Source: an uncultured Selenomonadaceae bacterium
GTDB taxonomy: Bacteria; Bacillota; Negativicutes; Selenomonadales; Selenomonadaceae
DNA: 6,045 bases
Direction: 5' to 3'
Assembly (NCBI GenBank): GCA_905236255.1
Contig: CAJOPK010000050.1
Location: 1 to 6,045, forward strand
The position numbers and the translations under genes are program-made. Shown piece after piece: positions 1 to 6,044 of this stretch. Each line of letters opens with the position of its first letter. The first letter of the stretch is position 1. Below the pieces are notes generated by a model. It ran no database searches, was not told the origin of the DNA, and was given only the letters and a program-made list of their open reading frames with translations.

Positions 1-552
1 AATATAAAACATTCCCGCCGGCAAAATCGCAATTAAAATTATCGACAAAAGTCTTTTCGGAACTGCACACGGCGAAAATTTTTTCGGAAGAAATCTTGAT
101 TGTTGAACGGTTAAAAATCCGGCAAGAAAAAATAAAAGCGGTATTAAAAATTCCACCGGGTAAGACTGCCAAATATTCAGTAAAAGTTCATGCGAATATA
201 TGAGATAATCGACGGCTATAAAATTGAAGTTCGTCAAAAATTCCTGCCAGAAAAAAAACAGTGACGTTGCCGAAAATAAAAGCAGAAAGTTCATGAAAAA
301 TGCAATTCCGGTTAAAATCTTTCGCTTGAAAAAATTTTCGGGCAACAAAAAAACCGCAACCGTTACCGGCAAAACGTAAAACAAGCCCGCCGCAAAATCA
401 AACGGCAAGCCCGTTACAAAAGTTTCAACCAAATCCGCCGCTCCGGTCGATACCGCCGAAAAAGCGACGGCGACCATCACAAGGCGCATAAAAGTTTGAA
501 GTGCAAAATATGAGAAAAAATGTATCGCGATATATTTCACCCGTTCAACCAT
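1..552 (-). CDS. LtaS/MdoB-like membrane sulfatase-fold transferase, N-terminal part (runs off the left edge)
   Basis: This reading frame is open for 184 codons from an ATG at 552 to the window edge, so only the N-terminal membrane part is present. It starts MVERVKYIAIHFFSYF and has hydrophobic segments at about residues 7-31, 49-70, 78-101, 131-148 and 167-184, giving roughly five membrane passes. Between passes three and four lies FNFIAVDYLIYSHELL followed by an NIWQSYPV stretch (residues 108-132). I recognise this segment from bacterial LTA synthase/phosphoglycerol transferase-like proteins of the alkaline phosphatase superfamily, where it precedes the extracytoplasmic metal-dependent sulfatase domain. 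That domain would lie outside the window. Known members move phosphoglycerol or phosphoethanolamine groups onto envelope glycans or lipids; the substrate here cannot be told. AAGGAAG at 559-565 is a good ribosome-binding site six bases before the ATG. The start is 22 bases after the GT51 gene, so the two are probably co-transcribed. Family call moderately sure; exact function unknown. Confidence 0.72.
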   Translation of the reverse strand, partial: MVERVKYIAIHFFSYFALQTFMRLVMVAVAFSAVSTGAADLVETFVTGLPFDFAAGLFYVLPVTVAVFLLPENFFKRKILTGIAFFMNFLLLFSATSLFFFWQEFLTNFNFIAVDYLIYSHELLLNIWQSYPVEFLIPLLFFLAGFLTVQQSRFLPKKFSPCAVPKRLLSIILIAILPAGMFYI

Positions 553-574
553 TCAAGACTTCCTTTCGTCAAAT

Positions 575-1555
575 TTACCTCACCAAAACAATTTCCTCAA
601 TTCTTGCGTTTTCGGCCTCCGTTCCGTTCAAATATCCGGATTTTTCCATGGCGTCGATTACGACAAGCTGACGTTTTTTCGCAAGCATAAAATTTTCATA
701 AGGCGAATAAACCGAAGGTGCATTGGGCAGACCGGCAAGCATCGCCGATTCCGCCGTCGTCAAATCTTTCGGTTCTTTTCCAAAATAACCTTCCGCCGCT
801 TCATAAATTCCGTAAAAATTTGAGCCGAAATAAATCGAGTTCAGATAAATTTCCAAAATTTTATCTTTTGAAAAACTCCGCTCCACATTCATTGCCAAAA
901 TCAATTCTTCAAATTTGCGCGTAAAAGTTTGTTCCGGCGAGAGGAAAAGATTTTTCACAAGTTGTTGCGTGATTGTTGACGCGCCTTCCTCAATTTCTCC
1001 GGCTTCAACATTTGCAACGGTTGCGCGGGCAATACTTTTTAAATCAAAACCGTCGTGACTGTAAAAACGCGAATCTTCAACCGAAACTATCGCCCGTTTC
1101 AAATCCTGCGGCATATCTTCAAGCATTACATAATTCCGATTTTCTTTTATCGCATCGTTCACCGTGTCCTCAACGGAAACCATATTTGAAAGTCTTTCGA
1201 CAATCCCGAAATCTTTTGCCGGAGTTTTTGAGTTTCCGGATTTTTCTTCCGGATAAACATTTTCATTTTTCGCGTCAAATTTTATTTCGGTTTCTTCCCT
1301 GTCCGAAATTTTTTCCGGATTGAAATTTTTGAGTTTTGAAGTTTTTTCCGGCTCAATTTTTTCGTTGTCGTCGGAAGTCAAATACTCTTTAAAATCATCG
1401 ACGTATGAGAGCATATAATCCACCGGGTAAGGCGTTCTCATTGCCGCCGTGACAATCCCCGACGCGCAAAACACAAAAAACATCGCTCCGAATAAAACAA
1501 ACAATCTCTTTATAATGCCTCTCGAATGTCCGGACTTTGTCGAAGATTCTGCCAT
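575..1555 (-). CDS. Membrane-anchored monofunctional peptidoglycan glycosyltransferase (GT51)
   Basis: A 326-residue protein that should polymerise lipid II into glycan strands on the outer face of the inner membrane. Residues about 16-38 form one N-terminal membrane anchor. Residues about 53-115 are a charged Lys/Glu/Asp/Asn/Ser-rich linker. The GT51 domain follows, with all the expected motifs: EDSRFYSHDG (160-169, catalytic Glu160), EGASTITQQLVKN (190-202), RKFEE (213-217, second catalytic Glu probably 217), KDKILEIYLN (230-239) and a GI-x-EAAEGYFGK segment (249-260). The chain ends soon after the domain, at EEIVLVR, with no transpeptidase or PASTA domain, so it is not a full class A PBP. 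It is longer than typical monofunctional enzymes (about 240 residues) because of the linker. The ATG at 1555 is chosen because GGGAGG lies nine bases upstream. The TTG at 1597 would overlap the predicted -10 element. A class A PBP that lost its C-terminus is an alternative origin. Confidence 0.9.
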   Translation of the reverse strand: MAESSTKSGHSRGIIKRLFVLFGAMFFVFCASGIVTAAMRTPYPVDYMLSYVDDFKEYLTSDDNEKIEPEKTSKLKNFNPEKISDREETEIKFDAKNENVYPEEKSGNSKTPAKDFGIVERLSNMVSVEDTVNDAIKENRNYVMLEDMPQDLKRAIVSVEDSRFYSHDGFDLKSIARATVANVEAGEIEEGASTITQQLVKNLFLSPEQTFTRKFEELILAMNVERSFSKDKILEIYLNSIYFGSNFYGIYEAAEGYFGKEPKDLTTAESAMLAGLPNAPSVYSPYENFMLAKKRQLVVIDAMEKSGYLNGTEAENARIEEIVLVR

Positions 1556-1564
1556 TTCCGAAAA

Positions 1565-1570
1565 CCTCCC
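1565..1570 (-). promoter_or_regulatory. Ribosome-binding site of the GT51 gene
   Basis: The minus strand reads GGGAGG here, nine bases before ATG at 1555. It settles the start against the upstream in-frame TTG at 1597, which lacks a comparable site. Its first G is also the last base of the inverted-repeat arm at 1570-1581. Confidence 0.8.
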
Positions 1571-1617
1571 TGAAAATAATCTGATTTTTTTTGTCAATTT
1601 AACCGGATTATTTTCAG
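1570..1617. repeat. Perfect 12-base inverted repeat straddling the -10 element
   Basis: On the plus strand CTGAAAATAATC (1570-1581) is answered by GATTATTTTCAG (1606-1617), an exact 12-base complement separated by 24 bases. One arm lies in the promoter spacer between -35 and -10; the other lies in the early leader and touches the GGGAGG ribosome-binding site. Arm centres are 36 bases apart. It could be a two-site operator. It could also be an RNA hairpin formed only in transcripts that read through from carA, because a transcript started at the local promoter would lack the upstream arm. The matched arms are directly visible; function is inference. Confidence 0.6.
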
Positions 1618-1625
1618 TTAGTCAA
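1597..1625 (-). promoter_or_regulatory. Sigma70-like promoter for the GT51 / LtaS-like unit
   Basis: On the minus strand TTGACT (1620-1625) matches five of six bases of the -35 consensus. After exactly 17 bases comes TTAAAT (1597-1602), matching four of six of the -10 consensus. Transcription would start near 1590, giving a leader of about 35 bases with GGGAGG before ATG 1555. It sits in the 113-base gap after carA, the largest gap between genes here. The sequence match and placement are seen; activity is inferred. Confidence 0.62.
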
Positions 1626-1668
1626 GCCTTTATTTAATTTTTCGTCCGGATTTACGGGAAAGACTTTT

Positions 1669-2742
1669 TCAGGCGCGCATCATTTCCAAAAATTCATCGA
1701 ACAAATACATATTGTCGGTGGGACCCGGCGAGGCTTCCGGGTGATACTGAACCGAATAAATCGGCAATTCTTTATGGCGCATACCCTCAACGGTTCCGTC
1801 GTTTACGGAAAGATAAGTGACTTCGACCGGCAAATCTTTCAAAGAATTTTCGTCAACCGCATAACCGTGATTTTGTGAAGTGATATAAACTCTGCCGGTT
1901 TCAAGATTTTTTACCGGCTGATTCGAGCCGCGATGACCGAATTTAAGTTTGTAAGTATCCGCCCCCAACGCGAGAGCCAAAAGTTGATGACCCAGACAAA
2001 TTCCGAAAATCGGCTTTTTCCCGATAAGTTTTTTGATCTCTTCGACAACTTCGGGAAGGTCTTTGGGATCTCCGGGCCCGTTCGACAAAAATATTCCGTC
2101 CGGATTCATTTCAAGAATTTCATCGGCGGGAGTAAGTGCGGGAACAACTTTGATTTTGCAACCGGCATTGTGAAGGCTGTCCAAAATATGTTTTTTTACT
2201 CCGAAATCCACAGCCGCAACAAAAGGCGCGTCGTCCTTTTCCGCATCAATGTCGTAAGATTCGTCTGTGGTGACTTCCAAAACGACATCGGTATGAACAG
2301 GCATTTTCATCATGTTGTCAATCATCGCCTGCGAAGTATATTCGCTGACGATAACGCCCTTCATTGTACCCGCCGAGCGAATTTTTCGCGTGACTGCGCG
2401 GGTATCCACATCATAAAGGCAGGGAATTTTTTCGGCGGAAAGATAATCCGACAAATTTCTTTCCATGCTTGAACTGCTGCCCTTTTCGCAAAGTTCGCCG
2501 ATAATCAAACCGCCGACAAAACTTTTCCGGCTCTGATCAAAAATTCGCGACGTTCCGTAATTTCCGATCAAAGGATAAGTCAAAGTGACAATCTGCCGGC
2601 AGTAAGAAGGATCGGTCAAAATTTCCTGATAACCGGTCATTCCGGTATTGAAAACGACTTCGCCTTCGGCCGTTGCATTGGCTCCGCCGAAAATTTGACC
2701 GTGAAAAACGGTTCCGTCCTCAAGAATCAATTTTCCTTTCAA
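1669..2742 (-). CDS. carA: Carbamoyl phosphate synthetase small (glutaminase) subunit
   Basis: This 357-residue cytoplasmic protein hydrolyses glutamine and passes ammonia to the large subunit CarB, which makes carbamoyl phosphate for pyrimidines and arginine. The N-terminal CarA domain is clear (LILEDGTVFHGQIFGG, then NTGMTGYQEILTDPSY near 32-47). The C-terminal class I glutamine amidotransferase domain (about 173-355) has SNGPGDP (220-226), GICLGHQ with nucleophile Cys249, and YHPEASPGP with His334 and Glu336, so the catalytic triad is intact. Length is slightly under the usual 360-380. The start codon is TTG at 2742: an in-frame TAA lies two codons upstream (2746-2748), and a strong ribosome-binding site precedes it. 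The next in-frame Met (residue 35) would cut the conserved N-terminus. It follows murD by 27 bases, too short for a pyrimidine attenuator. No carB follows within the window; the next gene is the GT51 enzyme. Confidence 0.97.
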   Translation of the reverse strand: MKGKLILEDGTVFHGQIFGGANATAEGEVVFNTGMTGYQEILTDPSYCRQIVTLTYPLIGNYGTSRIFDQSRKSFVGGLIIGELCEKGSSSSMERNLSDYLSAEKIPCLYDVDTRAVTRKIRSAGTMKGVIVSEYTSQAMIDNMMKMPVHTDVVLEVTTDESYDIDAEKDDAPFVAAVDFGVKKHILDSLHNAGCKIKVVPALTPADEILEMNPDGIFLSNGPGDPKDLPEVVEEIKKLIGKKPIFGICLGHQLLALALGADTYKLKFGHRGSNQPVKNLETGRVYITSQNHGYAVDENSLKDLPVEVTYLSVNDGTVEGMRHKELPIYSVQYHPEASPGPTDNMYLFDEFLEMMRA

Positions 2743-2747
2743 AATTT

Positions 2748-2755
2748 ATCACCTC
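2748..2755 (-). promoter_or_regulatory. Strong ribosome-binding site of carA (TTG start)
   Basis: The minus strand reads GAGGTGAT, an eight-base complement to the usual 16S 3' end, ending five bases before TTG at 2742. It compensates for the weak start codon and, with the in-frame stop just upstream, fixes the start. Confidence 0.88.
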
Positions 2756-2769
2756 ATACAGAAAATTTT

Positions 2770-4131
2770 TTAAAGTGCATTGACGATATTTTTAAAATCC
2801 TTTCCGCGTTCTTCAAAATTGTCGTACATATCAAAACTTGCACAAGCCGGACTGAGAAGGACAATTTGCGGGGACTTTGCAATATTTTTTGCAAGTTCGA
2901 CCGCTTTTTTCATGGAATAACCGGCTTCGAGAATTTTTTCCGCCGGGAAATTGTTTTTGAGTGCCTCCGATTTAAATCTTTCCGCCGCAGCACCGACCAA
3001 AATCAGATTGTCGCAACGCTCTTTGACAAGCTCCAAAAATTCGGTAAGATCCGTCATTTTGTCGTCGCCGCCGGCTATCAAAATTATATGACCGTCAAAA
3101 GTTTCGAGTGCTTTAATAGCGGAATCGGTATTTGTCGCTTTTGAATCATTGTAGTATTTTACGCCGTCAATTTCCCGGACAAATTCGATCCGATGTTCGA
3201 CTCCGGTAAAAGTTTTCAAAACTTCCCGCATTTTTTCCGGCTTCGCTCCGGCAAGAAAAGCCGTCATCGCGGCGGCAAGCGCATTTTCGACATTATGACC
3301 GCCTTTTATTCCGAGTTCGTCAATAGTGCAAAGTTTGTGAATTTCTCCGGCAAATTTTATCGTCAACATATTGCCGTCAAGACAGGCACCCTCTTCAGGC
3401 TCAATCTTCCGGCTGAAATAAACAACTTTGCACTTTGCCCGGTCAATCATTCCGCGAGTTCTTTCGTCGTCGTAATTCAAGACGAGAAAATCTTCCGCAG
3501 TTTCATTCGCGAAAATTTTTTCTTTCGCGGCTTGATAACCTTCCATACTCCCGTGACGTTTCAAATGATCCGGAGTGACGTTTAAAATTGCGGAAACGTG
3601 CGGCTTGAATTTTTGGGCGGTTTCCATTTGATAACTTGAAATTTCCGCCGCAATACAGCCGCCCTCCCCGATTTCAAGCGCAACCTCACTCAAAGGTATT
3701 CCGATATTCCCGCCGACCCCGACTTTTTTGTAAGCCGTTTCCAGCAAAAGACCGAGCAAAGTTACCGTCGTCGTCTTGCCGTTTGTGCCGGTGACCGCGC
3801 AGATTGGGGACTTTGCAAAATTGTAAGCGAGTTCGACTTCGCCGATAACCGGAATATTTTTTGCAAGTGCCGATTGAACGACCGGAATTTTTATCGGAAC
3901 CGCCGGAGACAAAATTATTAAATCAATGCCGTCCAAAATTTCGTCGGTCTGCTTGCCGAAAATCAAATTTATTCCGAGTTTCCGAAGTTCGTCAAAATCA
4001 TATTTCAAATCCTTTTCGTCTTTGGCATCACTCAAAACTACGGACGCGCCGAATTTTTTTGCAATTTTCGCCGCAGCAAATCCGCTGATCCCGGCACCGA
4101 TTACCAAAACTTTTTTATCTTTAAAATCCAT
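2770..4131 (-). CDS. murD: UDP-N-acetylmuramoyl-L-alanine--D-glutamate ligase
   Basis: This 453-residue cytoplasmic Mur ligase uses ATP to add D-glutamate to UDP-MurNAc-L-Ala, the second amino acid of the peptidoglycan stem. Residues 1-105 form the Rossmann-like UDP-binding domain (VLVIGAGISG at 8-17, LSPAVP at 74-79). The central ATPase domain has the P-loop TGTNGKTTT (114-122, Lys119), Asn142 in GGNIG, Glu163 in EISSYQ and NVTPDHLKRH (184-193, His189). Lys203 in YQAAKEK matches the carbamylated lysine of E. coli MurD. The C-terminal domain carries HRIEFV, NDSKATN and SPACASFDMYDNF. Length is normal and no key residue is missing. ATG at 4131 lies three bases after the kdsD stop; its ribosome-binding site, AGGGAG (4143-4148), is inside the end of kdsD and slightly far (11 bases), which suggests translational coupling. 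murD is usually in the dcw division cluster; here it sits alone among kds genes and carA. Confidence 0.97.
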   Translation of the reverse strand: MDFKDKKVLVIGAGISGFAAAKIAKKFGASVVLSDAKDEKDLKYDFDELRKLGINLIFGKQTDEILDGIDLIILSPAVPIKIPVVQSALAKNIPVIGEVELAYNFAKSPICAVTGTNGKTTTVTLLGLLLETAYKKVGVGGNIGIPLSEVALEIGEGGCIAAEISSYQMETAQKFKPHVSAILNVTPDHLKRHGSMEGYQAAKEKIFANETAEDFLVLNYDDERTRGMIDRAKCKVVYFSRKIEPEEGACLDGNMLTIKFAGEIHKLCTIDELGIKGGHNVENALAAAMTAFLAGAKPEKMREVLKTFTGVEHRIEFVREIDGVKYYNDSKATNTDSAIKALETFDGHIILIAGGDDKMTDLTEFLELVKERCDNLILVGAAAERFKSEALKNNFPAEKILEAGYSMKKAVELAKNIAKSPQIVLLSPACASFDMYDNFEERGKDFKNIVNAL

Positions 4132-4134
4132 TGG

Positions 4135-5103
4135 TTAAACAACTCCCTGCCTGAGCAAATCGGTCAGATGAACCATACCGACCGGAACTTTGTTTTCGTC
4201 CACTACCGGCAAAACGGTTACCGGGCGCGGCTTGTGTTTTTCCATTACCGAAAGTGCCGCCGCCGCCAATTTGTTCGGCGAAATTACGAGCGGGTTTTCG
4301 GTCATGATGTTTTCGACTTTTTCTTCAATAAGACCGGTCGATTTTCCTATTGCACGGCGAATTACTCCGTCGGTGACGATTCCGACAAGTTTGCCTTCCG
4401 AATCCGTTACGGATACCGCGCCGAGTCCCTTTGCGGTCATTTCAAAGAGCGCGTCTTTTGCGGTGGCACCGACTTTGACAATCGGATTTTCTTCGTCGCG
4501 ATGCATTACGTCGGCAACCGTCAACAAAAGTTTTCTGCCCAATGCTCCGCCCGGATGGAAAAGCGCAAAATCTTGAGAAGTAAATTTTTTTTCGTCCATT
4601 AAGGCTATTGCCATAGCGTCACCCATTGCCAAAGTCGCCGTAGTCGATGCCGTCGGTGCAAGTCCGAGCGGGCAGGCCTCCCTTTCAACGCCGATGTTTA
4701 CGAAGTGATCGCAATTTTTTCCGAGCGTGGAATTTTTATTTCCGCACATGGCAATTATAAGCGCGCCGATTCTGCGAATTACCGGCAAAATATTTACAAT
4801 TTCGGAAGATTCGCCGCTGTTTGAAATTGCAATTACAATGTCGTTTTCGGTAATCATTCCGAGATCGCCGTGATAGGCCTCCGCCGGGTGCATGAAAAAT
4901 GCCGGCGTTCCGGTCGATGCCAAAGTCGCCGCAATTTTTCTGCCGACGTGTCCGGATTTTCCCATGCCCGTTACGACCACACGCCCGCGACAGTGCAAAA
5001 TTTCTTCAATCGCCGCAACAAAATCTTCGTCTATCCGGGCAATCAAATTTTCAACCGCCGCCGCCTCAATTTTTAAAGTTTCGATTGCTTTTTCTTTTAT
5101 CAT
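4135..5103 (-). CDS. kdsD: D-arabinose-5-phosphate isomerase (KdsD/KpsF family, SIS + 2 CBS)
   Basis: This 322-residue cytoplasmic enzyme interconverts ribulose-5-phosphate and arabinose-5-phosphate, the substrate of KdsA, next door. The SIS isomerase domain (about 35-185) has GMGKSG (46-51), HPAEAYHGDLG (72-82), SNSGESSE (94-101), ACPLGLAPTASTT (143-155) and FHPGGALGR (182-190). Lys49, Glu101, Glu142 and His183 line up with E. coli Lys59, Glu111, Glu152 and His193 at a constant offset of ten, so the active site looks complete. Two CBS domains follow (about 195-254 and 261-320). In the first, the usual TDGD is TDGV (Val247), losing an acidic residue often involved in ligand binding. ATG at 5103 is 12 bases after the kdsA stop; only GGGG (5111-5114) precedes it, so coupling to kdsA is likely. 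Length fits the family (about 320-330). The kpsF capsule paralogue is possible, but kdsA beside it favours the LPS role. Confidence 0.95.
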   Translation of the reverse strand: MIKEKAIETLKIEAAAVENLIARIDEDFVAAIEEILHCRGRVVVTGMGKSGHVGRKIAATLASTGTPAFFMHPAEAYHGDLGMITENDIVIAISNSGESSEIVNILPVIRRIGALIIAMCGNKNSTLGKNCDHFVNIGVEREACPLGLAPTASTTATLAMGDAMAIALMDEKKFTSQDFALFHPGGALGRKLLLTVADVMHRDEENPIVKVGATAKDALFEMTAKGLGAVSVTDSEGKLVGIVTDGVIRRAIGKSTGLIEEKVENIMTENPLVISPNKLAAAALSVMEKHKPRPVTVLPVVDENKVPVGMVHLTDLLRQGVV

Positions 5104-5115
5104 ATTAAAACCCCG

Positions 5116-5937
5116 TCACAAATATTTTTTCGCCGTTTCATGAATTTCCAAAACGCTTGTCAAAAGTCTTTCAAGTTTGTCGAGCGGAACGAGATTCGGT
5201 CCGTCCGAAAGTGCTTCAGCCGGATTGTCGTGGACTTCCAAAAACAATCCGTCAATTCCGACTGCCGCCGCCGCCCTTACCAAATATTCGACAAATTCGC
5301 GTTGACCGCCGGAAGTCGTCCCTGAACCGCCCGGAAGTTGTACGCTGTGGGTGCCGTCGAAAATCACCGGATAACCGAAACTTCTCATGATCGGCAACCC
5401 GCGCATATCGACGACCAAATTGTTGTAGCCGAAAGACGAGCCGCGCTCCGTAAGCATAATTTTTTCGGTTCCGCTTTCCTTCAACTTGACGACGACATTT
5501 TCCATATCTTTTGCGGCAAGGAATTGGGCTTTTTTTACGTTGACGACTTTGCCGGTTTTTGCCGCCGCGACAAGCAAATCGGTTTGCCGGCTCAAAAATG
5601 CCGGGATCTGCAAAATATCGGCAACTTCCGAAACCGGCGCGGCTTGATACGATTCGTGAATATCCGTGACAATCGGAACGCCGAGTTCCTTTTTGATTGC
5701 GGCAAGAATTTTCAAGCCCTCTTCCATTCCCGGACCGCGAAAACTTTTTATCGAAGAACGATTCGCCTTGTCGAAAGAGGCTTTGAAAATGTAGGGGATT
5801 CCGAGATTGTCGGCAATTTCCTTTGCCCGCCGACCGATTTCCAAACTTCTTTCAAAGCCTTCCAAGACGCACGGTCCCGCCAGCAAAAACAATTTTCCGC
5901 CGCCGGCTTCGATATTTCCGATTTTTACGATATTCAT
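5116..5937 (-). CDS. kdsA: 3-deoxy-8-phosphooctulonate synthase (Kdo-8-P synthase), metal-dependent type
   Basis: This 273-residue cytoplasmic enzyme condenses phosphoenolpyruvate with arabinose-5-phosphate to Kdo-8-phosphate, the committed step to the Kdo sugar of LPS. Family motifs are clear: AGPCVLEG (20-27), FKASFDKANRSS (51-62), RGPG (67-70), DIHE (92-95), RQTD (117-120), NVKKAQF (133-139), FDGTH (193-197) and EVHDNP (234-239). Cys23, His197, Glu234 and Asp245 match the four metal ligands of the Aquifex enzyme; metal-free enzymes such as E. coli have Asn in place of the Cys. ATG at 5937 is chosen because GGAGGGAG lies eight bases upstream and conserved sequence begins there. A longer reading from TTG 5982 only adds residues encoded across the ribosome-binding site. 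It is the first gene of the visible run; kdsC and kdsB are not in the window. Confidence 0.97.
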   Translation of the reverse strand: MNIVKIGNIEAGGGKLFLLAGPCVLEGFERSLEIGRRAKEIADNLGIPYIFKASFDKANRSSIKSFRGPGMEEGLKILAAIKKELGVPIVTDIHESYQAAPVSEVADILQIPAFLSRQTDLLVAAAKTGKVVNVKKAQFLAAKDMENVVVKLKESGTEKIMLTERGSSFGYNNLVVDMRGLPIMRSFGYPVIFDGTHSVQLPGGSGTTSGGQREFVEYLVRAAAAVGIDGLFLEVHDNPAEALSDGPNLVPLDKLERLLTSVLEIHETAKKYL

Positions 5938-5945
5938 AAAAATTT

Positions 5946-5953
5946 CTCCCTCC
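5946..5953 (-). promoter_or_regulatory. Ribosome-binding site of kdsA
   Basis: The minus strand reads GGAGGGAG, eight bases before ATG at 5937. It decides the kdsA start against the in-frame ATG and TTG codons further upstream, at 5961 and 5982. Confidence 0.85.
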
Positions 5954-5984
5954 GAAATCATGAAACCGAAAAAGTCAAACAAAG

Positions 5985-6044
5985 TTATGTTTCCCGTTTA
6001 AAATCGGCAGAGCAACAGACAACCGATTTTTCAAATTATGTTTC
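5985..6044. repeat. 9-base direct repeat flanking the hairpin upstream of kdsA
   Basis: TTATGTTTC occurs at 5985-5993 and again at 6036-6044, 51 bases apart in the same orientation, one copy on each side of the hairpin. Both copies are in the 108-base non-coding stretch before kdsA. It may be a pair of protein-binding sites or chance; the sequence is AT-rich and the repeat short. Confidence 0.3.
6000..6030. terminator. Weak hairpin upstream of kdsA, possible terminator
   Basis: AAAATCGG (6000-6007) and CCGATTTT (6023-6030) are perfect complements, giving an 8-base stem around a 15-base loop with a short T run on either strand. The stem has only three G-C pairs and the loop is long, so it is a weak terminator candidate. 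On the minus strand it directly follows stop codons in two frames (TAA 6036-6038, TGA 6031-6033), as would suit the end of an upstream gene beyond the window. It could instead be a leader structure of the kdsA transcript. Confidence 0.3.

Noticed and set aside
1598..1668. Terminator after carA
   Set aside because: I found no stem of useful length followed by a T run on the minus strand after the TGA at 1669-1671. The only strong dyad in the gap is the one around the promoter.
1933..2472. 179-codon plus-strand open frame opposite carA
   Set aside because: It is antisense to a clear carA, shows no family motif and has no ribosome-binding site I can see. It is explained by the codon pattern of the real gene.
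2743..2769. Pyrimidine-responsive attenuator or PyrR site before carA
   Set aside because: The gap is only 27 bases, filled by the ribosome-binding site, and shows no alternative hairpins.
2695..3144. 149-codon plus-strand frame crossing the carA-murD junction
   Set aside because: It is antisense to two conserved genes and has no recognisable domain.
4168..4602. Overlapping plus-strand open frames of 128-144 codons opposite kdsD
   Set aside because: They lie across a well-conserved kdsD in the other direction and look like its reverse-frame shadows (Arg/Phe/Ser-rich, no domain).
5938..5982. Longer kdsA from TTG 5982 or ATG 5961
   Set aside because: The extra residues are encoded across the strong ribosome-binding site GGAGGGAG, and family similarity begins after ATG 5937.
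5975..6043. 22-codon open minus-strand frame ending in TGA, possible tail of an upstream gene
   Set aside because: It is too short to judge, has no recognisable motif and overlaps the hairpin. The other two frames stop earlier, so the true end of any upstream gene cannot be told.
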